A DNA stretch of 64,000 nt, taken from the NCBI GenBank assembly GCA_964017965.1, contig CAXHNV010000006.1, positions 1 to 64,000 on the forward strand, in the 5' to 3' direction. The position numbers and the translations under genes are program-made. The DNA comes from UBA2883 sp964017965. GTDB lineage: Bacteria; Cyanobacteriota; Vampirovibrionia; Gastranaerophilales; Gastranaerophilaceae. Position 1 is the stretch's first letter. Every line of letters starts with the position of its first letter. Below are positions 37,303 to 45,755 of this stretch, in pieces. A model generated the notes under the pieces. The model was not told the DNA's origin, made no database searches, and saw only the letters and a program-made list of their open reading frames with translations.

Positions 37303-37947
37303 CTAATACTTAATCACAAAATTAACAACAATAGCAGGAGGTTGAACAATTGAAACATTATCAGAATAAACATCACAAGATTTACTTGCATTAAATTTTA
37401 TAAGCGGATTAGCAGCCGCAGGATCATGACCTATACCATAAGAACCGCCTTTAGAACCAGCTGAAAAAGCTCCGCTAACAGAATTTGCACCTTCTGTTCC
37501 TGATAGTCTGAATTGACCTGTAATATTTGGTAATTTTGACTTTAACTCTGTACCAACCTCTGAAGACCCAACTCCCCAAAGCGTCTTATCTCGCAAATCC
37601 GGTAATGCAAATTTTGTACTATCTGAACTTCCAAATGTCGTACCTATAACATCAAACAAATCAGGATAATCAGCAACATTAACTTCCCTGCCATCACATA
37701 ACAAGAATCCATTCGGAACTATAGTTGCAACTGTTGCTATTATCATACCCGTTTGAAAAAATGAGTTTTTATAACCCATTACAGCTGTTACATTCGTATT
37801 CAAAGTAGCAACATTAGATGCAAAACTAGCCGTTTTTGTTGTAATCAAATCTGATAACCCGCTAACTTTGTTATCCAAATATTGAAAATTATTGTTTACA
37901 TCAGCAGAAGATGCCAACGATCCATATTCAATCTCTATTAAACTCAT
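37303..37947 (-). CDS. Phage tail-collar domain protein
   Basis: 214 aa from the ATG at 37947, preceded by AAAGGA; the start six codons earlier overlaps the upstream gene. The tail-collar motif is clear: PNGFLLCDGREVNVADYPDLF then FALPDLRDK. Such domains occur in short tail fibres that contact the host. The upstream gene stops 2 nt before this start. Confidence 0.85.
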   Translation of the reverse strand: MSLIEIEYGSLASSADVNNNFQYLDNKVSGLSDLITTKTASFASNVATLNTNVTAVMGYKNSFFQTGMIIATVATIVPNGFLLCDGREVNVADYPDLFDVIGTTFGSSDSTKFALPDLRDKTLWGVGSSEVGTELKSKLPNITGQFRLSGTEGANSVSGAFSAGSKGGSYGIGHDPAAANPLIKFNASKSCDVYSDNVSIVQPPAIVVNFVIKY

Positions 37948-37948
37948 A

Positions 37949-38188
37949 CTAATCCTTTCCGCCAATTATGACATCATAAATCTTATCAACTTTCTTTTGC
38001 ATATCTGATAGCTGTGTTTTTAAGTTATTACTCTCTTCTTTTGTCATATATTTTTGCGAAACTTCTTCCAAAATCTCTCTGTGCTGTTTTTCCAACTCCT
38101 GAGGAGTAACAAACAGGTTATATTGAAAAAAAATAGCAAAAATAATCAATGCCACAGGGGCATATTTTGTAAGTACTTCTTTGTCCAC
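37949..38188 (-). CDS. Candidate holin (one transmembrane helix plus coiled coil)
   Basis: 79 aa. A single transmembrane helix (about 9-25, APVALIIFAIFFQYNLF) is followed by a charged coiled coil (30-70). Size, topology and position between a lysin gene and tail genes fit a holin or holin-like protein. No sequence signature proves it. Confidence 0.6.
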   Translation of the reverse strand: MDKEVLTKYAPVALIIFAIFFQYNLFVTPQELEKQHREILEEVSQKYMTKEESNNLKTQLSDMQKKVDKIYDVIIGGKD

Positions 38189-38212
38189 TGGACCTCCTTT
38201 AAAATAAAGGGG

Positions 38213-38518
38213 TTAAACCCTTTTTAAATCAACCCCTTCTATAACATTTATAATCGGCTCAACTTCAACATCAGAATCCTCATCTCCCATTCCAAGTGCA
38301 AGCCTTTCACCTTTTTGTATTTTTAATAATGAAGAAATTGCAGCCTCTAATACTCCAATAGAATTCTTCGATAAAGTTAAAAAGCTCTCATCATAACTTC
38401 TTAAATCATATAAGAATCCGTCTAATATCATCTCAACACCCTCCAAAGATTTTTCATACAATCTTAAATGATGTTCGTTTATTTCAGTTTTATTATTCTT
38501 CGTTTTTTTTATATTCAT
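38213..38518 (-). CDS. Possible small terminase subunit or regulatory phage protein
   Basis: 101 aa from the ATG at 38518 (AAGGGTGG ribosome site); the longer frame would run through an HLR1-type site and is unlikely. The protein is helical and ends acidic. LLKIQKGERLALGMGDED is reminiscent of small terminase subunits that have a helical oligomerisation core, but this is weak. First gene of the unit that ends with terL. Confidence 0.5.
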   Translation of the reverse strand: MNIKKTKNNKTEINEHHLRLYEKSLEGVEMILDGFLYDLRSYDESFLTLSKNSIGVLEAAISSLLKIQKGERLALGMGDEDSDVEVEPIINVIEGVDLKRV

Positions 38519-38535
38519 TTCCACCCTTTTAAACC

Positions 38536-38553
38536 TTTGTAAACAAATGTAAC
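38536..38553. promoter_or_regulatory. HLR1-like site, copy 3
   Basis: Plus strand TTTGTAAA-CA-AATGTAAC; on the minus strand GTTACATT-TG-TTTACAAA, an exact HLR1 match. It lies in the divergent region between the tail/packaging unit (start 38518) and the plus-strand gene at 38668, so it could control both. Confidence 0.5.
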
Positions 38554-38602
38554 AAACAAACTGTTTCACCGTTATAAAAAATCAATTTTTTATGATGTAT
38601 AT

Positions 38603-38618
38603 ACTTTATATATACATA
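38603..38618 (+). promoter_or_regulatory. Shared promoter-core element, copy A
   Basis: ACTTTATATATACATA occurs here, 50 bp before the 38668 gene, and identically at 49284-49299. In both places an HLR1-type site lies 37-49 bp upstream. A TATATA stretch could be the -10. Two identical 16-mers in matching contexts suggest a common promoter type. Confidence 0.45.
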
Positions 38619-38667
38619 GAGATTAAATAAGAATTTTAACGATAGTTTTTCAATAGGAGAGCAAGAT

Positions 38668-39003
38668 ATGGCACTATTATTTTCTGATGTTGTCAATAAA
38701 TACAATATGCAAAAATTTAACGATAACGATTTATCTAACAAAGTTGCCGATTTTCTTGACGGTATTGAATTAGAAGAAACTTCTGCTAACAACAACTTCG
38801 ATTTCGAAGTTGAAGAACCTAAGGCTACTCCGCAAAGAATATTTGTTGCATCTGTTGCTTCTCAATACTATTCTAAAGCTATCGAAGATATTGCCAACAC
38901 TAAGATTGGCAACAAAGCGGTAAGAAAAAAGAACTTTAAGCAAGTTATGCAAGAGTCTTTCTTCTACGGCTCTAACAGGTTTGGTACTAACTTTATTGCA
39001 TAA
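38668..39003 (+). CDS. Hypothetical protein, counter-oriented within the virion genes
   Basis: 111 aa, no recognised domain. Acidic middle (EVEEPK), mixed helical C-terminus. AGGAGAG ribosome site. It is the only plus-strand gene between 33918 and 45392, with its own HLR1-type site, promoter-like element and terminator. It may be a regulator of the virion genes or a cargo gene. It has no similarity I can see to the other HLR1-linked proteins. Confidence 0.65.
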   Translation: MALLFSDVVNKYNMQKFNDNDLSNKVADFLDGIELEETSANNNFDFEVEEPKATPQRIFVASVASQYYSKAIEDIANTKIGNKAVRKKNFKQVMQESFFYGSNRFGTNFIA

Positions 39004-39018
39004 GCTAAAGTTAGATTC

Positions 39019-39079
39019 GGACAGGGACACAAATATTAGGGACAATTCTAGGACAGGGATAATTATTAGGAACAATTTG
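39019..39079 (+). repeat. Imperfect tandem repeat, two units of about 30 bp
   Basis: Unit one (39019-39049) begins GGACAGGGACACAAATATTA and unit two (39051-39079) begins GGACAGGGATAATTATTA; both continue GG(G/A)ACAATT. It lies between the stop of the 38668 gene and its terminator. Confidence 0.6.
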
Positions 39080-39101
39080 CGACCACAATGGTCGCTTTTT
39101 T
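39079..39101 (+). terminator. Intrinsic terminator
   Basis: GCGACCA-CAA-TGGTCGC stem followed by T6. It ends the plus-strand 38668 transcript; no T run follows on the minus strand. Confidence 0.85.
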
Positions 39102-39102
39102 A

Positions 39103-39594
39103 TTATATTAGCTTTAATTTATACCAATGAATTTTATTTCTTATAAAGTCACCCATTTGCGTTTTTGAAACATTTGGATAAGGCGGTAAATACACAATAT
39201 CAATCTTACCTGCAGATGATGATTTCGGGTTCTTTTGACCAAATTCATAATGTGTCATAACCGTTTGTGGTGTAATTGCTATATTATATTTCAACGATAA
39301 TTGTGCAATAAATTTAAACGCAGCTTCGCATTGAATTTTTGTCAGAGGGTATTTACCTACGTTAGAAGCAGAAGTAAACCCACACATACCACACAGAGCA
39401 ACACCAATAGCGCCTGTATTTCCACCTCCTGTGTGTTGTGCATATCTACCATCTGAACAATTTTCGTTATCATCCGGTTTATATACTCCATTTGTGACCT
39501 CACCTTTACTATTTATCAAATAATGATAATGCAGCCTATCAGTAGCATTAGGACTACCGGCACCGGCAGTCCAATGGATTATAATCTTTTTCAT
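39103..39594 (-). CDS. N-acetylmuramoyl-L-alanine amidase (Amidase_2), phage lysin
   Basis: 163 aa. Zinc ligands are visible as H7 (IIIHWTAG), H115 (MTHYEFGQ) and D132, with K130 in GKIDI matching the catalytic Lys of T7 lysozyme-like enzymes; Y23 and H54 (YAQHTGGGN) are also in family positions. It cuts the peptide from muramic acid in peptidoglycan. No signal peptide, so release would need a holin (candidate at 37949). Last gene of the scaffold/coat unit. Confidence 0.9.
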   Translation of the reverse strand: MKKIIIHWTAGAGSPNATDRLHYHYLINSKGEVTNGVYKPDDNENCSDGRYAQHTGGGNTGAIGVALCGMCGFTSASNVGKYPLTKIQCEAAFKFIAQLSLKYNIAITPQTVMTHYEFGQKNPKSSSAGKIDIVYLPPYPNVSKTQMGDFIRNKIHWYKLKLI

Positions 39595-39607
39595 AAACTC
39601 CTCCTTA

Positions 39608-40234
39608 TTAAGACATTAGCGATGAGAATAATTTACCTGCCATCGCAATATAATCCGGTGAACTTGAAGAACTTCCCGATAAAGATGTATTAACACCGGT
39701 TGATTTTGCATTACCCTTACTAGTTGAAAGAGAAGTATTTTGGTTTGCATTAACAACGTTGAAACCATCCATATAAGCAGCTAGAAGAGTACCCAACATT
39801 GATGCTGTTTCTGATCGTGAGTTTGCTAACAATTCATTTGCATAGCTTGCAACATTATTAGATAGATTATTTGATAGGTTTTTGTACATATTGGTTGCCT
39901 GTGATGAACGTATCATATTTCTATCTGATAACGGATTTATAATATCATTCTCAAATGTTGATTTAGCATTACTGCTCAAAGTGTTCATATAAGTATTTAA
40001 CTTTGATTTGTTCGTAACTGAATCTAATGAGGGGTTTAAATATTCATCCAAAAGTTTACCGGTGTTTTCATTTACAAACTTGTTAACCGTATCGTAAGCA
40101 GAACCTTCAATAAAACTACTCTTCGTTCCTTTATTATTTGTTGTCGAAGTAACATAAGGATTTGATGTTGTAGTTTTACCGTATATTGTATTTCTTGATG
40201 AATTTGTAGATTCTTTTTTAGAACTATTTCCCAT
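39608..40234 (-). CDS. Putative internal virion/DNA-ejection protein
   Basis: 208 aa, Ser/Asn/Thr-rich ends (first 40 and last 45 residues) around a helical core (about 50-160: ENDIINPLSDRNMIRSSQAT). No transmembrane helix and no recognised family. Its place after tail tube and gp13-like genes is that of internal core proteins in T7-like phages; assignment is by position. Confidence 0.5.
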   Translation of the reverse strand: MGNSSKKESTNSSRNTIYGKTTTSNPYVTSTTNNKGTKSSFIEGSAYDTVNKFVNENTGKLLDEYLNPSLDSVTNKSKLNTYMNTLSSNAKSTFENDIINPLSDRNMIRSSQATNMYKNLSNNLSNNVASYANELLANSRSETASMLGTLLAAYMDGFNVVNANQNTSLSTSKGNAKSTGVNTSLSGSSSSSPDYIAMAGKLFSSLMS

Positions 40235-40251
40235 AAAATATCCTTTCTTAA

Positions 40252-40629
40252 TTAACTATTTTTGACAAAAACATAAATATTGTTTTCAACTTTTTTAAAA
40301 CCGCATCTTAAAAGCGCCCACGAAACATCCTTATATGGAGTATTTGCCCAGATATCACAGCTAAACCAGCCTAATGCAGTCTCAAAACATTTTTTATTAA
40401 AAAGATGTTTATTACGTATCCCATAACCGTTTACCCAGAGTTTACCGGCTTTTTCATAGAAATACACACATAATGTTATTTCATCTTTATCATAAAACGA
40501 GTAAAAAAACGTATCACGAACAACTTCTTCAAAAGTGGAATCATCATTAACTCGTTGCCTATGAGCTTCATACATTTTTTTACAACGCTCAAACTCAAAC
40601 TCCACATCATTAGGTATTAAAACTTTCAT
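40252..40629 (-). CDS. GNAT-fold protein, T7 gp13-like position
   Basis: 125 aa. The C-terminal ALGWFSCDIWANTPYKDVSWALLRCGFKKV matches the end of GNAT acyltransferases (A-x-x-L-x-x-x-GF). In T7-like phages the gene after the tail-tube B gene (gp13) also encodes a small GNAT-like protein needed for assembly. Its stop/start overlaps the tail nozzle gene by 1 bp. Confidence 0.6.
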   Translation of the reverse strand: MKVLIPNDVEFEFERCKKMYEAHRQRVNDDSTFEEVVRDTFFYSFYDKDEITLCVYFYEKAGKLWVNGYGIRNKHLFNKKCFETALGWFSCDIWANTPYKDVSWALLRCGFKKVENNIYVFVKNS

Positions 40630-42182
40630 TAACCGTTTTTGACCTTTATCTTTTGAAACTCTATATTTTTAATCGAGAACCCTTGTTTCAATTCAGATGT
40701 ATAGAAAGAAATACCCAGCGTTCTGAATGTTGAAACAGGTATTTTAATTGTTGAAATCAATTCTTTGGGTCTAAATTTTGTATTGGTATCCCAAAAACTA
40801 ACATCCCAATAAAACAGATGTTTAATGGTTTTTGATATTATTCGCTTGATTCGAGGAAGTTTTATTGAATCGTAATTTTTAACGTATTTGACATAAAAAT
40901 CATTGTAAGAATCTGCATCAAGCGTAAGACGCGGCGGCATATACAGGGTTTTGATTGAATTATCGGATAGCAAATTCAGGGTTGAACAATTGTAATATGA
41001 TTCAATAAATTTACCGTTGAATGTTTCACCTTCGTATTCATAAAGAATATTTTTAGGTGAGGCTGAATAAAAAATATTATCAATTATTTTTATATCAACA
41101 AGTTTTTGAGACTTACGTTTAAGCCATTGTTTATTGATATAGTCATAAATCAGTATTATCGAATAATCTGAATCAGTTGTAGGAATTAAGAACCAAATCT
41201 CATTTTTTTCTGATTGAATAACAGATAGGGTTTTAATTTTATCTAAGTTTTGGATATCAATTTTTAAGAGCTCTTCTTGAATATCAAGTGCAATATTGCT
41301 ACCAAGAGTTTTGTCACCATTAACAACTTGAGAAAATGAAAAAACACCTTTTTTGGTATCATCATAGAAATATAACTCCGTTCCGTGAAAAATTAGTGCA
41401 TTCATGCCTGCGCAGCCACCCGGTGATTCATCTGTTTGAGAGTAGGAATAATCTGAATTTACACTAATCAAGGATGACGAATCTCTATGAAAAACTGCAA
41501 GTTTATCAAGGTAGGGAGTAATAGCAGTAATTTTTTTTGTGTATTCGATATAACCGGCAGAAGTTGTTATATTAGTATCTTCGGTTGCAAAATCATAACA
41601 GTTTTCTTTAACGGAATACCATAGAGTTGTACCGTTAAATATCCACAAACGTCCGTCAAAGATAGACAGTCCCAGTCCGGTTACATTTCTATTATCAACA
41701 TCTTTAGGTGTAAGTTTTTTAATTTCATTAGGTTGACCGTCCTCATCAAGCATCCCGATTTGAACAGAAAGAAGTTCTTTACCTGTAGAAAAGATAAACA
41801 AATCATTCCAACCTTGAGCAAAATCAATCCCGCAGGATTTACCTGTGAGAAGAAGTCCGCTTTGTTTTAGTGTAAGGGTAGAAGAAGTTGGAGAGAATAA
41901 ATAAAGCCTTCCTTCTGTTGATGTTTCTGTATGAACAAAGAAATAGGTTAAATCTCCTTGAACACTCTGAAAGATGTTTATTATATTTTCATCATTACTG
42001 CCTAAAGTGAGAAGAGCGGTATTTCCTTTCATCGTTCTGATTCCAATACCGGAATTAACACCGGTATGGAAGAGTTCAATATTTTGCAAATCAGATGCAG
42101 TTATTTGATTAGATGAAAATTCCGAGCAAACCCTTTTTATTCCTGCAAAATTATTACATATTATTTTAGTATGTGTAGACAT
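40629..42182 (-). CDS. Tail tubular protein B / nozzle-like protein
   Basis: 517 aa, almost all beta strands in a repeated pattern compatible with a propeller (for example NDLFIFSTGKELLSVQIG, RLWIFNGTTLWYSV). No signal peptide. It follows the adaptor (gp11-like) gene as T7 gp12 does, and its size is plausible for a short-tail nozzle. The assignment rests on order and fold pattern, not on a clear motif. Confidence 0.65.
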   Translation of the reverse strand: MSTHTKIICNNFAGIKRVCSEFSSNQITASDLQNIELFHTGVNSGIGIRTMKGNTALLTLGSNDENIINIFQSVQGDLTYFFVHTETSTEGRLYLFSPTSSTLTLKQSGLLLTGKSCGIDFAQGWNDLFIFSTGKELLSVQIGMLDEDGQPNEIKKLTPKDVDNRNVTGLGLSIFDGRLWIFNGTTLWYSVKENCYDFATEDTNITTSAGYIEYTKKITAITPYLDKLAVFHRDSSSLISVNSDYSYSQTDESPGGCAGMNALIFHGTELYFYDDTKKGVFSFSQVVNGDKTLGSNIALDIQEELLKIDIQNLDKIKTLSVIQSEKNEIWFLIPTTDSDYSIILIYDYINKQWLKRKSQKLVDIKIIDNIFYSASPKNILYEYEGETFNGKFIESYYNCSTLNLLSDNSIKTLYMPPRLTLDADSYNDFYVKYVKNYDSIKLPRIKRIISKTIKHLFYWDVSFWDTNTKFRPKELISTIKIPVSTFRTLGISFYTSELKQGFSIKNIEFQKIKVKNG

Positions 42183-42208
42183 TTTTAACCTTTCATAAAA
42201 CTTATTCG

Positions 42209-42877
42209 CTACCAGCCGATTTTGCGGGGTTTCTTGCGTATTCCCATAGAACGTATCAATGCTTTATATGCTTTTTCATACTGTATATTGAAACCCGTAT
42301 AATTATCGTCGTTAATATCAACTAACGCATACATCATTACCTTTGATATCAATGCGTTGATAAACAACTGTTCATACTTCTCCGGGATATCAATATAATC
42401 ATCGGCTTTATCCAACCGGTAAATAGGATTGTCGTTCGAATCATAACCAACAGCGATAGTATAATAATCAACAGAAACACGATAAACCTTATCCGCCCGC
42501 GGATAAAAACTTATCTTCTCATCTTTAATATAAAACCCCTTAGGTCTTCCAACCTTAACAGGCAATTCATCATAATCCTCAATAAATTCTAAATACCTGC
42601 CGTTAAGTTTTATCTTATATTGTATACCGTTAGTCGTTTCTTTTTGTTTTATAACACCTAATGGCAAACTATAGCTGTTCAAACAAGGTTGAATAAACAA
42701 ATGCTTCGTCTTAAGCCGAAACTCAAAAAGATATGAACACCAAACTTCTGCAAGAGATTTGTTAATCGCTGAAAGCAGCGAAGTATCAAAATCATCAGTC
42801 GCTTTCGCGTCATTATCAAACATCGACCACGGTTGAGATGCTATTTCATTATATAAATCAAGAAGGGTAATAGTCAT
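42209..42877 (-). CDS. Tail tubular protein A / head-tail adaptor-like
   Basis: 222 aa. N-terminal helices (LDLYNEIASQPWSMF, ALLSAINKSLAEVW), a central beta domain with RPKGFYIKDEKISFYPRAD, then DIPEKYEQLFINALI and a helical end. This layout is typical of the gp11/gp4-type adaptor that joins the portal to the short tail. Confidence 0.75.
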   Translation of the reverse strand: MTITLLDLYNEIASQPWSMFDNDAKATDDFDTSLLSAINKSLAEVWCSYLFEFRLKTKHLFIQPCLNSYSLPLGVIKQKETTNGIQYKIKLNGRYLEFIEDYDELPVKVGRPKGFYIKDEKISFYPRADKVYRVSVDYYTIAVGYDSNDNPIYRLDKADDYIDIPEKYEQLFINALISKVMMYALVDINDDNYTGFNIQYEKAYKALIRSMGIRKKPRKIGW

Positions 42878-42898
42878 AATTTTCCTTTCATTTCAAAA

Positions 42899-43084
42899 TT
42901 ATTCAAGAATTTGCGGAAGAATAGAATCTTTATCAACAGTATTTTGTAGGACAATAGACTCTTTATTTAGTTTCTTAGCTTTAGTACTTTTAGAAAAATC
43001 TTCAGGATTCTCCTTTAAAAGCCGCTCCGCTTCATTTTTAGGTAAATTAAAAATATTATTCGTTTTTAAGTTCAAAATTTTCAT
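42899..43084 (-). CDS. Small virion-region protein
   Basis: 61 aa from the ATG at 43084 (GGTGG upstream). The longer frame is rejected because it passes through a hairpin at 43109-43137. NIFNLPKNEAERLLKENPEDF resembles small phage head-module proteins that carry a LPxxEAxxLL motif. Role unknown. Confidence 0.6.
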   Translation of the reverse strand: MKILNLKTNNIFNLPKNEAERLLKENPEDFSKSTKAKKLNKESIVLQNTVDKDSILPQILE

Positions 43085-43108
43085 AAACCACCATAAATCT
43101 AAGAGAAA

Positions 43109-43137
43109 GCGAACCCAGACTGTAAGTCTGAGTTCGC
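43109..43137 (-). other. Intergenic RNA hairpin in the coat-protein transcript
   Basis: GCGAAC...GTTCGC outer stem and AGACT-GTA-AGTCT inner stem with a 2x2 internal loop. No U run follows on the minus strand, so it may be an RNA-processing or stabilising site, like the RNase III hairpins of T7 transcripts, or a weak terminator lowering expression downstream. Confidence 0.6.
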
Positions 43138-43163
43138 CCCCAAATACAACAAGAAAAAAGAGA

Positions 43164-43550
43164 TTACACATTCAAAGCAACAGATTTTGCAACTGCATAA
43201 ATTTTGCCGGTAAAACCTGTTGAAAAATCAAGATTTACACTACCGTCTTTATTTTCAAATCTTGAAGCATCTTGAATTTGCAACATTGTTGTTGAAGAAG
43301 CATCAACAGAAACTTCTAAATCGCCCAGCATTGCATTAGGATATGCATTACCCGCTTTAAAAGTAACTTTACCTGCACTGGTTGCACTATTTTCAACACA
43401 AATAAGCAATGTATTATTTTTGTTTTTAAACGCATTTTTAATTGCAACGCCATTTGCTACAACAACTGCTGTCTTAGTGATAGCAGCATCTGCAACAGAT
43501 TGGGTTTTGTCAACGACAGGACATTGCACATTTATAATATCTCTAGTCAT
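43164..43550 (-). CDS. Putative capsid decoration protein
   Basis: 128 aa, Ala/Val-rich, all beta. KNNTLLICVENSATSAGKVTFKAGNAYPNA has the pattern of small Ig-like or jellyroll decoration proteins. It directly follows the major capsid gene, the usual place. Confidence 0.62.
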   Translation of the reverse strand: MTRDIINVQCPVVDKTQSVADAAITKTAVVVANGVAIKNAFKNKNNTLLICVENSATSAGKVTFKAGNAYPNAMLGDLEVSVDASSTTMLQIQDASRFENKDGSVNLDFSTGFTGKIYAVAKSVALNV

Positions 43551-43583
43551 AAGACCTCCTTATAATAACTAACTACTGACTGA

Positions 43584-44480
43584 TTATGAACGAGAAGAAA
43601 GGGCCAAAGGTGCTTTAATTTTAACAGTACCTAAGAAATCTGCTCTAGGTGCACCAACACCGTATAAACCATAACCTTTATAACAAGTGTTAAAGCTCTT
43701 TTCAGGCACATAAGATTGAGTATTCAAATCAGATGAAATACCGCCTGCAAGAGTTTTACCTGCAACACCAAACAATGGGTAGAATACGCCTGATTCAGGT
43801 TGTGCAACATTGTTTGATACAAGGATATCCCAACCGCATAAACGGCCGATATAACCCTTAGCCATTTTTTCGTGACCTGATTCAACATATTTCAAGTCTT
43901 CTAATTTACCTAAGTAGAACTGATATTCAGGAGGAACGATACATACCATAGAACCGTCAATCCAGTTTGTATGACCCTTTCCGTCACCTCTTTGGAACTC
44001 AGCTTGCATATATGCTAAGATTTCTTTTGCATAATCAGCGTCAAGAGTGATAGCACTGCCGTTATTATCTAAATAATGACCTGCTCTTGTATAAAGGTCA
44101 GCGAAAGAAGCGTCTACTCCTGCTGCAAACTGTTTGATTGCATCATTTGTATAATCAGCTGCAAGATGAGTTTGTGCTTCTACTGTATCACCTGATGAGA
44201 TACGTTTTGATTCTACTTCTGATAATTCGAAGTGGAACGCTTTACCTTTATTGATTTTAACTTTTGTTGTTGAAGCTGCTGCAAATTCTGCATCGTTCAA
44301 ATCACCGCCGTCATATTCAAACATTGTAACTGAACCCGGCATAATAATATCAACTTCATCACCTTTTTTTACGTTATCTTTAAACTCTGTATGAGCAAGT
44401 TTACCGATAACTAATTCATCATAAAAATTCTTTTTGAATGATTGGCTAAATGTACCAATAATCATTTGTTCAATTGCCAT
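43584..44480 (-). CDS. Major capsid protein (HK97 fold, P22-coat-like)
   Basis: 298 aa from the ATG at 44480, preceded by AAAGGA; the ORF start 15 codons earlier lacks one. N-terminal MIIGTFSQSFKKNFYDELVIGKLAHTEF resembles the N-arm of P22-type coats; the middle has DIIMPGSV and HFELSEVES; NWIDGSMVCIVPPEYQFYLG and GRLCGWDILVSNNV are typical of the coat A-domain. It follows a scaffold gene, as expected for a scaffold-dependent capsid. Confidence 0.82.
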   Translation of the reverse strand: MAIEQMIIGTFSQSFKKNFYDELVIGKLAHTEFKDNVKKGDEVDIIMPGSVTMFEYDGGDLNDAEFAAASTTKVKINKGKAFHFELSEVESKRISSGDTVEAQTHLAADYTNDAIKQFAAGVDASFADLYTRAGHYLDNNGSAITLDADYAKEILAYMQAEFQRGDGKGHTNWIDGSMVCIVPPEYQFYLGKLEDLKYVESGHEKMAKGYIGRLCGWDILVSNNVAQPESGVFYPLFGVAGKTLAGGISSDLNTQSYVPEKSFNTCYKGYGLYGVGAPRADFLGTVKIKAPLALSSRS

Positions 44481-44613
44481 AACAAATCCTTTCTTTAAAA
44501 CTACTAACAACTTTTTAACCGGCACTCAGGCTCTTATTAGTTTATATCTTTGTTCTCACCATAAAGGTGCAAATTTATAAACCAACCTCGAGGTATCCGA
44601 ATCGCGATTAGAA

Positions 44614-45192
44614 CTAAACATATTTTGCAATATATTTTTCAAGCTCATTTTGAGGAATATCTTGAAAACGAAGTTTTTTATCATTGGATTTTGCTTCTCC
44701 TTTAGAGAAGTTCAAACTATCCGTTGCACTTTTGTTCTCATCCTGAGCATTTTTTAACTGTTCTTTTAACAAGATTCTTGAAAGAACGTATTCTTCAAGC
44801 TTTTGCACAAACCCGTCTGTATCTAAATCAGTACCGAGCGCTTCAAATGCTGCTGAATAAAGATTTTTAAACGCATCATTTTGAAAATAGTTTTCATTAT
44901 CGTATTTCGCAAGATAATTATTAACATATTCTTCTTTAGCGCTTTGGAGTTCATCTTCTTGCTGTTTCTTTTCAGCAATTTGTTGAAGATACTGTTTTAG
45001 TTTACGCAGTTCACCAAGTTCAACTGATTGTTCACCCTGTTGTTTTTGAAGGTTTTGATAAGCAGTTTTCAAATCTTCGATTGTTTTAAACTTACCTAAG
45101 ATTAACTCGGGTTCTTCAGGTTGTTGTTCAACAACTTCTTTTTCTAAAACATCTTGTTCAAGTTTTTCATCGACACTGTTTTGTTCAGTCAT
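44614..45192 (-). CDS. Phage scaffolding protein
   Basis: 192 aa from the ATG at 45192 (strong AAAGGAG site). Strongly charged, Glu/Gln/Lys-rich and mostly coiled coil (about 40-130); the C-terminus (SNDKKLRFQDIPQNELEKYIAKYV) may bind the coat protein. Size and location just before the coat gene fit a scaffold. First gene of the unit controlled by the 86-bp promoter repeat. Confidence 0.78.
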   Translation of the reverse strand: MTEQNSVDEKLEQDVLEKEVVEQQPEEPELILGKFKTIEDLKTAYQNLQKQQGEQSVELGELRKLKQYLQQIAEKKQQEDELQSAKEEYVNNYLAKYDNENYFQNDAFKNLYSAAFEALGTDLDTDGFVQKLEEYVLSRILLKEQLKNAQDENKSATDSLNFSKGEAKSNDKKLRFQDIPQNELEKYIAKYV

Positions 45193-45222
45193 AATTTCTC
45201 CTTTATTTTTGGGGTACACAAA

Positions 45223-45253
45223 TCGGGTGCATCAACCGAAGTTGTGCACCCGA
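45223..45253 (-). other. Leader hairpin with UUCG tetraloop
   Basis: On the minus strand TCGGGTGCA...TGCACCCGA encloses CAAC-TTCG-GTTG, giving a 13-bp stem with one bulge and a C(UUCG)G tetraloop, an extra-stable RNA loop. It lies in the 5' leader of the scaffold/coat mRNA, about 30 nt before the start codon. No U run follows, so it probably stabilises the mRNA or tunes translation rather than ending transcription. Confidence 0.65.
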
Positions 45254-45306
45254 CAAATAATAAAACTATTTTTACGTACAAAACGTTCTATACCCTTTGA
45301 AGATTC

Positions 45307-45392
45307 TTCCTACGCGGCTACTTAAAGCATTGTTTCCGAATCAGGTACAATCTCATTCTATGGATTAGAGTTTCATTTGTCACGCAATATTA
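45307..45392 (-). promoter_or_regulatory. Virion promoter element, copy 1 (upstream of scaffold/coat unit)
   Basis: 86 bp that align without gaps to 54335-54420, 69 of 86 identical by hand count. On the minus strand: -35 GTGACA (45378-45383), 17-bp spacer, -10 TAGAAT (45355-45360), then about 48 bp of conserved leader. Most mismatches (9 of 17) fall in the spacer. The leader from the -10 to the scaffold ATG is about 160 nt. Its upstream end overlaps the crcB stop codon. Confidence 0.8.
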
Positions 45393-45755
45393 AGAAATCG
45401 TTACAATTAGCATTCCGAGGTAGAGAGATACTAAACAAACAAAACACGAACCAAACGCGTATTTAAAGAACTCGCGGTATCTTTGCGCTGCAATCAGAGT
45501 AAGGTTATCAAACTCATAAGAACTGTATGTGGTAAACGATGCAATTATACCGATAACCAGCGTTTTATATAACAATGAACAATGACCGGATGAGCAGGCA
45601 TAGATATAACCAAGCATAAACGAGCCGATGACATTCACAAGAAATGTTCCGGTATGCTTGTTATGAGGATTCCTTTCAGCGACAACTTTCGTTATAAAAT
45701 ACCTTAATAACGCTCCTATACCTCCGCCTAATAATACTCCTAAGATATTTATCAT
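45390..45755 (-). CDS. crcB: Fluc fluoride channel subunit
   Basis: 121 aa with four transmembrane helices. GGGIGALLRY at the start, NVIGSFMLGY in helix 2 and the Phe-box-like FTTYSSYEFD in helix 3 are Fluc signatures. It exports toxic fluoride. It overlaps the second crcB gene by 4 bp; such pairs usually form antiparallel heterodimers. Confidence 0.92.
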   Translation of the reverse strand: MINILGVLLGGGIGALLRYFITKVVAERNPHNKHTGTFLVNVIGSFMLGYIYACSSGHCSLLYKTLVIGIIASFTTYSSYEFDNLTLIAAQRYREFFKYAFGSCFVCLVSLYLGMLIVTIS

